Of a DNA stretch of 6,561 nucleotides, positions 1 to 5,727 are shown in pieces (the first letter of the stretch is position 1; each line of letters starts with the position of its first letter). Below the pieces are notes generated by a model, which was not told the DNA's origin, searched no databases, and saw only the letters and a list, made by a program, of their open reading frames with translations. A program made the position numbers and the translations under genes. Origin of the DNA: Nitratiruptor sp. Its GTDB lineage: Bacteria; Campylobacterota; Campylobacteria; Campylobacterales; Nitratiruptoraceae. The DNA is taken from contig WGBB01000049.1 of the NCBI GenBank assembly GCA_015494505.1, positions 1 to 6,561 on the forward strand, in the 5' to 3' direction.

Positions 1-1
1 G

Positions 2-7
2 AAAGGA
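2..7 (+). promoter_or_regulatory. Ribosome binding site of gpmA
   Basis: AAAGGA lies five bases before the ATG at 13, a normal Shine-Dalgarno distance. An in-frame TAG at 10-12 immediately precedes the ATG, so the gpmA reading frame cannot extend upstream and this start is well fixed. The promoter for gpmA must lie outside the window. Confidence 0.75.
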
Positions 8-12
8 TGTAG

Positions 13-705
13 ATGAAACTAATTCTCATACGCCACGGACAAAGCGAATGGAACGCCAAAAACCTCTTTACCGGCTGGATCGATGTGAATCTGAGCGAAA
101 AAGGTAAAGAGGAGGCCAAAAAGGCCGGCAAACTGCTCAAAGAGGCCGGCATCTACCCGGCAATCTGCTACACCTCCTACCTCAAACGCGCCATCCATAC
201 GGCACAAATCGCGCTGAATGAGCTGGGCTGGGAGCATATCGATGTGCTTCGCAGCTGGAAGCTCAACGAGCGCCACTACGGCGACTGGCAAGGTAAGAAC
301 AAAGATGAAGTGAAAGCCAAGTACGGCGAAGAGCTCTTCATGGCTGTGCGCCGCGGCTACGACACGCCACCCCCGCCCATCGAAGAGAGCGAGCCCGACT
401 ACGAAGAGCGCTATCCCGTCGATCCCAAATATGAAAACATCGGCTACCATCCCAAAAGCGAATCGCTTAAAGATACTCGCGAGCGCGTGATCGAGTATTT
501 TTATGAAGAGATCGTGCCATCACTTTTGGTCTATGGCGACGTGATGATCGCCGCACACGGCAATTCGCTGCGTGCGCTTATCATGTTTTTGGAAAATATC
601 GCACCCGAAGATATCCACAAGATCGAAATCCCCACAGGCACACCCATCGTCTACGACCTAACCAAAGAACTGGTCATTAAAGATAAAACCATTTACAACC
701 ACTAA
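13..705 (+). CDS. gpmA: 2,3-bisphosphoglycerate-dependent phosphoglycerate mutase
   Basis: A cytosolic glycolytic and gluconeogenic enzyme that interconverts 3-phosphoglycerate and 2-phosphoglycerate through a phosphohistidine intermediate primed by 2,3-bisphosphoglycerate. The 230-residue product has the histidine phosphatase fold signatures. These are RHG at residues 7-9 with the phosphorylated H8, FTGW near 19-22, the TS.LKRAIHT block at 54-63 with R59, SWKLNERHYG at 81-90 with E86, and AHGNSLRAL at 181-189 with the second catalytic H182. The C-terminus stops soon after the IPTGTPIVYDL segment. It is therefore about 20 residues shorter than E. coli GpmA and lacks most of that enzyme's flexible tail. 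A four-proline run sits at residues 119-122, in the family's variable lid region. A terminator-like hairpin follows the stop codon, so the gene probably ends its transcript. The family assignment is secure. The unrelated cofactor-independent enzyme (GpmI) is excluded by these motifs. Confidence 0.97.
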   Translation: MKLILIRHGQSEWNAKNLFTGWIDVNLSEKGKEEAKKAGKLLKEAGIYPAICYTSYLKRAIHTAQIALNELGWEHIDVLRSWKLNERHYGDWQGKNKDEVKAKYGEELFMAVRRGYDTPPPPIEESEPDYEERYPVDPKYENIGYHPKSESLKDTRERVIEYFYEEIVPSLLVYGDVMIAAHGNSLRALIMFLENIAPEDIHKIEIPTGTPIVYDLTKELVIKDKTIYNH

Positions 706-711
706 ACATCC

Positions 712-734
712 AAGCCCGGCTGCTACCGGGCTTT
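712..734 (+). terminator. Probable Rho-independent terminator after gpmA
   Basis: A perfect 8-bp stem, AAGCCCGG (712-719) with CCGGGCTT (726-733), encloses a six-base loop and starts six bases after the gpmA stop. The stem is strong and GC-rich, but the T run after it is short (three T, then GCTAT), so termination may be partial. A promoter follows within about 40 bases, which supports this as a transcript boundary. On the minus strand there is no T run, so it is likely one-directional. Confidence 0.65.
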
Positions 735-764
735 GCTATCAAATAGATAGATAATTCTCATTAA

Positions 765-777
765 GTTTTGTTATAAT
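765..777 (+). promoter_or_regulatory. Candidate sigma-70-type promoter for the radical SAM gene
   Basis: A perfect TATAAT at 772-777 is preceded by TTTTG and one base, giving an extended -10 (TGnTATAAT). No TTGACA-like -35 is visible at the expected distance. A T-rich element plus an extended -10 without a -35 is the known housekeeping promoter style of Campylobacter and Helicobacter relatives. Transcription would start near 784-785, leaving only about 16 untranslated bases before the ATG at 801. The upstream flank is AT-rich and carries a short ATAG tandem at about 743-753. Confidence 0.72.
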
Positions 778-800
778 ATCCCTCCCGAAAATAACGCAGT

Positions 801-2087
801 ATGGAGCAAGATTTGCAGTATCGAGCATACAATAGTAAGAGTTTCAAAAAGATCGAGCAGGTACAAAAGTACCTTTCGCCACAAGACATCGAAAATATCG
901 AGATAGCCTCGCTCGTTTTCCCGTTCAAGGTCAACAACTACGTCATCGACAAGCTGATCGATTGGGAAAATTACAAAGACGATCCCATCTTTCGCCTCGT
1001 CTTTCCCCATAAAGATATGCTTTTGCCAAAGGATTTCGCAAGACTCAAAGAGCTTGTAAAAAAAGGGGATAAAACGGAGCTAGAAAAAGCTATCTATGAG
1101 ATACGTATGAGCCTCAATCCCCACCCTGCCGATCAGATGGCAAACGTGCCCGAAATAGACGGTAAGAAGCTTGCAGGAAGCCAGCACAAATACAAAGAAA
1201 CAATTCTCTTTTTCCCCAAGCAAGGCCAAACCTGTCACGCCTACTGTAGTTTTTGCTTCAGATGGCCGCAATTTACCGGTATCGATGAGCTAAAATTTGC
1301 TATGAAAGAGGTGGAGCTGCTCATCGAATACATCAAAGCCCATCCAGAAATCACCGATCTCATCTTCACCGGCGGCGATCCGCTTATTATGAGCACCAAA
1401 CTGCTCAAAAGCTATATCGAGCCGATCCTGCAAGCGAAGATTCCGCATCTAAAAAATATCCGCTTCGGCACCAAGACCCTGGGCTTTTGGCCTTACCGTT
1501 TCACTACCGACAAAGATGCCGAGGAACTGCTCGAGCTCTTTCGCACCATCGTAGCGAGCGGCTATCACTTGGCATTTATGGCACATTTCAACCACTACAA
1601 AGAGCTGCGCACGCCCGAGGTGCATGAAGCTATCGAAAAAATCAAAGCCACAGGCGCCGTCATCCGCACACAAGCTCCCATATTACGTCACATCAACGAC
1701 AGCGCCGATGTATGGGCCACGATGTGGAAAGAGCAGGTAGCTTTGGGTATGGTGCCCTACTATATGTTCATAGCCCGAGATACGGGAGCGCAGCACTACT
1801 TTGGACTTCCTCTCGTGCGCGCATGGGAGATCTATCGTGATGCCATCTCAGCTGTCAGCGGCCTAGCACGCACGGCCAGAGGCCCCAGTATGAGCGCAGC
1901 ACCCGGCAAAATAGCTATTAGCGGCGTGAGTGAAATAGCTGGTCAGAAGGTAATAGTACTCTCGATGCTCCAGGCTAAAAACCCAGAGCTTGTTGATCGT
2001 CCATTCTTCGCCAAATATAACGAAAAAGCGCAGTGGATCGACGAGCTCGAGCCGGCATTCGCCGACAAGTTCATTTTCGAATCATGA
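801..2087 (+). CDS. KamA-family (lysine 2,3-aminomutase-like) radical SAM protein, substrate unknown
   Basis: A 428-residue member of the PLP-dependent radical SAM aminomutase family, which moves amino groups using a 5'-deoxyadenosyl radical. The 4Fe-4S/SAM motif CxxxCxxC is C145, C149 and C152, followed by R154, which matches a conserved arginine of KamA. GGDPL at 191-195 is the SAM-contacting motif. AHFNHYKEL (261-269), QAPILRHIND (291-300) and VPYYMF (318-323) align by eye with core blocks of Clostridium lysine 2,3-aminomutase. K370 in the APGK segment is the likely PLP lysine. The protein contains only three cysteines, all in the cluster motif, so the KamA zinc site is absent. In an ungapped comparison around K370, the substrate residue D330 of KamA becomes S363, while D300 matches KamA D293. 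No ablB-like acetyltransferase or EF-P gene is nearby. The ATG at 801 is the first start after an in-frame stop at 792-794, but it has no evident Shine-Dalgarno sequence. The family is secure; the reaction is not known. Confidence 0.9.
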   Translation: MEQDLQYRAYNSKSFKKIEQVQKYLSPQDIENIEIASLVFPFKVNNYVIDKLIDWENYKDDPIFRLVFPHKDMLLPKDFARLKELVKKGDKTELEKAIYEIRMSLNPHPADQMANVPEIDGKKLAGSQHKYKETILFFPKQGQTCHAYCSFCFRWPQFTGIDELKFAMKEVELLIEYIKAHPEITDLIFTGGDPLIMSTKLLKSYIEPILQAKIPHLKNIRFGTKTLGFWPYRFTTDKDAEELLELFRTIVASGYHLAFMAHFNHYKELRTPEVHEAIEKIKATGAVIRTQAPILRHINDSADVWATMWKEQVALGMVPYYMFIARDTGAQHYFGLPLVRAWEIYRDAISAVSGLARTARGPSMSAAPGKIAISGVSEIAGQKVIVLSMLQAKNPELVDRPFFAKYNEKAQWIDELEPAFADKFIFES

Positions 2088-3044
2088 TTAGTCTATGAAG
2101 TTGAGAAGAGAGAGGATCTCTTCGGGGATCCGGTAGTTCTTTTGCACCACATCATCGATCGGGAGTGTAGAAAAAACGCCGTCGTTGTAAACCACCACGC
2201 GGCGCTCCTCGCCACGATGGAGCGCTTCTATCGCCTCCACCACGTAGCCAAATCCCAGGAGCCTATCCTGTACCGTAGGATTGCCTCCACGCTGGATATG
2301 CCCCAGCACCGTCACACGCGTCTCCATCCCGAGCGTCTCCTCGCACCATTTAGCTATCTCGGCGGTGCGTTTGGTTCCCTCGGCCACGATGGCGATGAGA
2401 TAGGTGCGCCCCCGTTCCAGCTCTTTTCGTAAAATCTGTGTCGCTACGTCTATGTTGAATTCCACCTCGGGAATCACGCACACTTCCGCCCCGCAGGTTA
2501 TGGCACTCACGGCCGCCAAGTAGCCGCACTCCCTGCCCATCGTCTCGATCACGAAAGCGCGGCTAAAAGTCGATGCGGTATCGCGGATGCGATCGATAGC
2601 GTCACGGATGGTGTTGAGAGCCGTATCGACACCGAGGCAGAGCGAAGTGCCGTAGATGTCGTTATCGATGGTGGTGGGAATGCCGATGAAATTGACGTCA
2701 TGCTCTTTTTTGAAAATATCCAGGGCGCGAAAGCTGCCATCCCCTCCCAGCACCACGATCGCTTCGATACCGTTTTTTTGCAAGTTTTCGTACGCCTGGT
2801 CGCGGTAGCGCTTTTCGTACCATCTTTTGGAACGCGACGAGCCGATAATCGCGCCGCCACGATGGATGATACCCGCCACATCCTCATAGGATGCTTTTTG
2901 TATTTTCCCGTCGATGAGACCTTCAAGCCCACCATAGATAAAATAGGGCTCATCCCCCACTTCGAAGCAAAACTCCACGAAGCGCTTGATGGCCGGGTTC
3001 ATCCCGGGGGCGTCACCCCCGCTTCCCATGATGGCTATTTTCAT
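2088..3044 (-). CDS. pfkA: ATP-dependent 6-phosphofructokinase
   Basis: This cytosolic enzyme phosphorylates fructose 6-phosphate to fructose 1,6-bisphosphate, the committed step of glycolysis. The product has 318 residues, close to the 320 of E. coli PfkA. Visible motifs are SGGDAPGMN (8-16), GGDGS (100-104, nucleotide and magnesium binding), TTIDND (124-129, with catalytic D127 and D129), MGR (169-171), E222, R243 and GHIQRGG (248-254, with H249 and R252). Glycine at 103 and threonine at 124, instead of the Asp and Lys of pyrophosphate-using enzymes, favour ATP as donor. Some basic effector-site positions of E. coli PfkA differ: R25 corresponds to E24 and R54 to Y53, whereas R154 and basic residues at 211 and 213 remain. 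Allosteric control may therefore be altered. The ATG overlaps the purL stop as ATGA, and no Shine-Dalgarno sequence precedes it, so translation is probably coupled to purL. The stop codon directly abuts that of the convergent radical SAM gene. Confidence 0.96.
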   Translation of the reverse strand: MKIAIMGSGGDAPGMNPAIKRFVEFCFEVGDEPYFIYGGLEGLIDGKIQKASYEDVAGIIHRGGAIIGSSRSKRWYEKRYRDQAYENLQKNGIEAIVVLGGDGSFRALDIFKKEHDVNFIGIPTTIDNDIYGTSLCLGVDTALNTIRDAIDRIRDTASTFSRAFVIETMGRECGYLAAVSAITCGAEVCVIPEVEFNIDVATQILRKELERGRTYLIAIVAEGTKRTAEIAKWCEETLGMETRVTVLGHIQRGGNPTVQDRLLGFGYVVEAIEALHRGEERRVVVYNDGVFSTLPIDDVVQKNYRIPEEILSLLNFID

Positions 3045-5248
3045 AGGTCGCGTTCGATCGCTCTTTTGAAGGTGTTGAAGTAGATATCTTGAAGTCTCTT
3101 TATATCCATCTCGATTTCACATAGACAAAACTTCGGCCCTCCGATGGTACCGAGCGGCGTGGCATGGATACCGATCTCGTTGGCCAGCTCTTCGAGTGCG
3201 TGCATATCTTTGGGATCGATCTCCACGAGAGCGCGGCTAAAAGTTTCACTGAAGATATCTCTACTATCATCGAAACAGAAATTGCCCACAAATCCCATGC
3301 CGCTCTTGGCCGCCATCTTCGCGAGGCTAATAGCAAGTCCTCCCACTCCGATATCTTTTGCGGCTTTGAGTAGTCCTCGTTTGTTGGCTTCGATCACGAA
3401 TTCCCAGAGCTTGCGCTCCTTTTCGTAGTCGATTTTGGGTAGCGTGCCTTCCACCTTGCCAAAGAGCTCTTTGAGATAGAGGCTGCCTCCAAACTCCTTC
3501 TCGGTATCGCCGATGATGTAGACAACGTCGTTTTCTTTTTGGAAGATTGAGGGGAGCACCTTCTCGGCATCGTCGTTGAGCCCCACCATCGCGATGGTGG
3601 GCGTAGGATAGACGCTCACGCCGTTGGTTTCGTTGTAGAGCGATACGTTGCCGCTCACCACGGGAGTGTTGAGAGCTTTGCAGGCCTCTTTGACTCCCTC
3701 CGTTCCTTGGGCGAATTGCCACATCACTTCGGGATTTTCTGGGTTGCCGTAGTTGAGGCAGTCGGTGATAGCAAGAGGTCTCGCGCCGCTCATAGCCACG
3801 TTGCGCCCCGCCGCCATCACGGCCGCTGCCGCTCCTCCTTTGGGGTCGATGTAGCAGTAGCGTGGGTTGCACTTGCTGCTTATGGCTATCGCTTTGCCGT
3901 TTTCCTTGACGCGGATCACGCTGGCATCGAGGCTGCCTGGATGTTTAACGGTGTTGGTCTGCACCATCGAATCGTACTGCTCATAGACCCACGCCTTGTC
4001 CACCACCTCCAGCGAGCTCCAGAGCTTCTCGAAGGCCTTTTGGTTATCCACGTGGGGGACGGTATCGATGCTGGTCTCTTTAATGTATTCGAGGTAATCC
4101 GGTTTCTTGGTAGGACGATCGAGCACGGGCGCTTCCTCGCTGACCGGTGCCACCGGCACTTCCGCCACTTTCTCGCCGTGCCAAAAGAGCTCCATCATGC
4201 CCGTATCGGTCACCTCGCCGATGACGGCAGCGTCTAGATCCCATTTTTTGAAGATTTCGATCACTTTGTTCTCGGTGCCTTTCTTGGCACAAATGAGCAT
4301 ACGCTCTTGTGATTCGGAGAGCATCAGTTCATAGGGGGTCATCCCCTCCTCTCGCATCGGCACGCGATCGAGATACATCCGCATACCGCTGCCGGCACGT
4401 CCTGCCATCTCGAAGCTGCTGGATGTCAGACCCGCCGCACCCATATCCTGGATGCCCACTACATAGTCGGTCTTAAAGAGTTCCAGGCAGGCTTCGAGCA
4501 GCAGCTTTTCGGTAAATGGGTCACCCACCTGCACCGTAGGTCTAAGACTCTTGGACTCCTCGGTGAAGCTGTCGCTACTCATCACGGCTCCCCCGAGACC
4601 GTCGCGTCCCGTTTTGCTACCCACATAGATGACGGGATTGCCCACACCTTCGGCCCGGCCGTAGAAGATCTCATCTTTTTTGCAGATACCTAATGTAAAA
4701 GCGTTGACGAGGATGTTGCCGTTGTAGCAGGATTCGAAACTCACCTCACCGCCGATGGTGGGCACGCCCACGCAGTTACCGTATCCTCCGATACCGGCTA
4801 CGACACCGCGCACCAGGTAGCGCTGATGAGCTCCTGTTTCATCCTCGCGCTCCACATCCCCGAAGCGCAAAGCATTGAGATTGGCCACGGGGCGTGCACC
4901 CATCGTAAAGACGTCGCGCAGTATCCCCCCTACTCCCGTCGCAGCTCCCTGATAAGGCTCGATGAAGCTCGGGTGGTTATGGCTCTCCATCTTAAAAACC
5001 GCAGCCATCCCGTCACCGATATCGATGACACCGGCGTTCTCTCCCGGTCCTTGAATCACCCATGGAGCTTCGGTGGGGAATCCTCGCAGATACTTTTTGC
5101 TGGACTTATAGCTGCAGTGTTCGCTCCACATAGCGCTAAAGATACCGATCTCTACGAGGTTTGGCTCGCGTCCGAGGATTTTTTTGATATGTTCGTAGTC
5201 TTCGAGGGTGAGTTTGTGGGCTTTGAGAACTTCTTGGAGGTTGTCCAT
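3041..5248 (-). CDS. purL: Phosphoribosylformylglycinamidine synthase subunit PurL (small type)
   Basis: The ATP-using synthase subunit for the fourth step of purine biosynthesis, which converts formylglycinamide ribonucleotide to FGAM with ammonia from glutamine. At 735 residues it is the small PurL. It lacks the fused glutaminase domain of the roughly 1,300-residue enterobacterial enzyme and should work with PurS and PurQ, neither of which is in this window. Diagnostic segments are MWSEHCSY (40-47) in the N-terminal linker, ESHNHPS (88-94) in the first AIRS-type domain, GRDGLGGA (214-221), QDMGAAGLTSSS (267-278), SGNVSLYNE (532-540) in the second half and DIGVGGLA (632-639) near the C-terminus. 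The internal duplication into two PurM-like halves fits the length. The start at 5248 has AAGGA at a good distance and a promoter upstream. The last four bases are shared with pfkA, so the two form an operon. No damaged motif was seen. Confidence 0.97.
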   Translation of the reverse strand: MDNLQEVLKAHKLTLEDYEHIKKILGREPNLVEIGIFSAMWSEHCSYKSSKKYLRGFPTEAPWVIQGPGENAGVIDIGDGMAAVFKMESHNHPSFIEPYQGAATGVGGILRDVFTMGARPVANLNALRFGDVEREDETGAHQRYLVRGVVAGIGGYGNCVGVPTIGGEVSFESCYNGNILVNAFTLGICKKDEIFYGRAEGVGNPVIYVGSKTGRDGLGGAVMSSDSFTEESKSLRPTVQVGDPFTEKLLLEACLELFKTDYVVGIQDMGAAGLTSSSFEMAGRAGSGMRMYLDRVPMREEGMTPYELMLSESQERMLICAKKGTENKVIEIFKKWDLDAAVIGEVTDTGMMELFWHGEKVAEVPVAPVSEEAPVLDRPTKKPDYLEYIKETSIDTVPHVDNQKAFEKLWSSLEVVDKAWVYEQYDSMVQTNTVKHPGSLDASVIRVKENGKAIAISSKCNPRYCYIDPKGGAAAAVMAAGRNVAMSGARPLAITDCLNYGNPENPEVMWQFAQGTEGVKEACKALNTPVVSGNVSLYNETNGVSVYPTPTIAMVGLNDDAEKVLPSIFQKENDVVYIIGDTEKEFGGSLYLKELFGKVEGTLPKIDYEKERKLWEFVIEANKRGLLKAAKDIGVGGLAISLAKMAAKSGMGFVGNFCFDDSRDIFSETFSRALVEIDPKDMHALEELANEIGIHATPLGTIGGPKFCLCEIEMDIKRLQDIYFNTFKRAIERDL
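3582..3601. repeat. Perfect 20-bp palindrome inside purL
   Basis: The arm CCCACCATCG (3582-3591) is followed directly, with no spacer, by its exact reverse complement CGATGGTGGG (3592-3601). It falls in purL codons for the PTIAMVG segment (about residues 550-556). The symmetry does not extend to the flanking bases. It could be a chance product of coding constraint, and no function can be assigned from the sequence. Confidence 0.9.
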
Positions 5249-5253
5249 ACCTA

Positions 5254-5258
5254 TCCTT
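5254..5258 (-). promoter_or_regulatory. Ribosome binding site of purL
   Basis: Read on the minus strand, AAGGA ends five bases before the purL ATG. It is the clearest Shine-Dalgarno sequence among the minus-strand genes with normal spacing, and it fixes the purL start at 5248. Confidence 0.75.
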
Positions 5259-5280
5259 GTGCAATGGTAGTTTTGAAGAT

Positions 5281-5296
5281 ATTCTACACAAAAAAA
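5281..5296 (-). promoter_or_regulatory. Candidate promoter for the purL-pfkA operon
   Basis: On the minus strand a run of seven T (5290-5296) is followed by GTG and then TAGAAT (5281-5286), one mismatch from TATAAT. No -35 box is apparent. This resembles the T-rich plus -10 promoters of Campylobacterota. Transcription would begin near 5274, giving a leader of about 25 bases before the purL ATG with its AAGGA. The element lies in the 69-base gap between purL and the preceding gene. The T run is not preceded by a convincing hairpin, so it reads better as promoter than terminator. I saw no PurR-type operator or riboswitch fold in this short leader. Confidence 0.65.
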
Positions 5297-5317
5297 GATT
5301 GCGATTTGATTAAGCGG

Positions 5318-5713
5318 CTACTTTGCGTTCCACTTCTTGCGCAGCTCCTCTTGGCGCTTGAGGAATTCCTGCAAGAGGCTCTCTTTGTCAAAGCCAAGCT
5401 TTTTGGATAGCTCCTCTTTGTCGATTCCCGTCGCGGCTGCTGCATTGGCCACCACCTGTTCGCTCTCTAATATCAAAGAGGGCTCGATATCGTGTTTACG
5501 CAAGTAGCGAAAAAGCTTTTTGAGTTGCCATTCGGGGATATCGCGGCCTGCGAGTAAGAATTTGAAGTGGTTGTACTCCTCTTTGATTTTCGTGTAGCGA
5601 TAATAGAGGGCGGCGCCTAGCGCCACTAGGAAGAAGGCGCCGAGAGTAATGAGTGATAGAGTAAGTGCGTGTGTATCGTTACCAAACTTAAATCGTACAA
5701 GAAGCTCTTCCAT
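5318..5713 (-). CDS. Small single-pass membrane protein of unknown function
   Basis: I do not recognise a family for this 131-residue protein. A short N-terminus is followed by one hydrophobic helix at about residues 16-38. The basic stretch YRYTKIK (38-44) comes next, predicting a cytoplasmic C-terminal domain by the positive-inside rule. The soluble part (about 45-131) is rich in charged residues and looks largely helical. It has a basic segment (QLKKLFRYLRKHD, 63-75), an alanine-rich stretch around 88-94 and a highly charged C-terminal helix ending near KKWNAK. There are no cysteines and no catalytic motif. The gene starts 14 bases after the htpX stop and is probably co-transcribed with it, so a role at the membrane related to proteolysis or stress is possible but unproven. 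The ATG at 5713 follows a strong AAAGGAG by only one base. An in-frame stop at 5720-5722 excludes an upstream start, and the next alternative start codons would cut into the membrane helix. Confidence 0.85.
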   Translation of the reverse strand: MEELLVRFKFGNDTHALTLSLITLGAFFLVALGAALYYRYTKIKEEYNHFKFLLAGRDIPEWQLKKLFRYLRKHDIEPSLILESEQVVANAAAATGIDKEELSKKLGFDKESLLQEFLKRQEELRKKWNAK

Positions 5714-5714
5714 A

Positions 5715-5721
5715 CTCCTTT
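5715..5721 (-). promoter_or_regulatory. Shine-Dalgarno sequence with unusually short spacing, small membrane-protein gene
   Basis: On the minus strand AAAGGAG is separated from the ATG at 5713 by a single base, whereas five to nine bases is usual. No usable alternative start codon lies within the next 20 codons. The site is close to the htpX stop, so terminating ribosomes may help initiation. Confidence 0.6.
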
Positions 5722-5727
5722 AGGATA

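Noticed and set aside
7..12. ATGTAG before gpmA as the end of an upstream gene
   Set aside because: Only three codons are visible, so a preceding gene ending at 12 is possible but cannot be supported.
367..378. Four-proline run in GpmA taken as a link to EF-P modification by the neighbouring KamA/EpmB-family protein
   Set aside because: Proline runs at this place are common in GpmA proteins, and the neighbour has a separate promoter and no EF-P or EpmA gene nearby. The link is only suggestive.
19..450. 143-codon minus-strand frame opposite gpmA
   Set aside because: It is fully antisense to a conserved enzyme gene and lacks a ribosome site or recognisable motif.
743..753. Short ATAG tandem as a phase-variable repeat
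   Set aside because: Fewer than three copies of a 4-base unit are too few to support slipped-strand variation. It is most likely just AT-rich promoter flank.
3327..3872. 181-codon minus-strand frame inside purL
   Set aside because: It is an alternative frame of the purL coding strand with Arg- and Gln-rich low-complexity translation. purL itself is uninterrupted, so it does not indicate a frameshift.
3707..4237. 176-codon plus-strand open frame inside purL
   Set aside because: Composition is rich in His, Arg and Val as expected from the complement of coding sequence, and there is no recognisable domain or start signal.
5287..5317. T7 run as a terminator for the htpX operon
   Set aside because: No stable hairpin precedes the T run on the minus strand, and the run fits better as the T-rich element of the purL promoter.
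4826..5410. 194-codon plus-strand open frame across the purL start and the end of the small membrane-protein gene
   Set aside because: It is antisense to purL, whose motifs are intact, has no family motif or ribosome site, and crosses the purL promoter region. It is a shadow of a GC-balanced coding strand.
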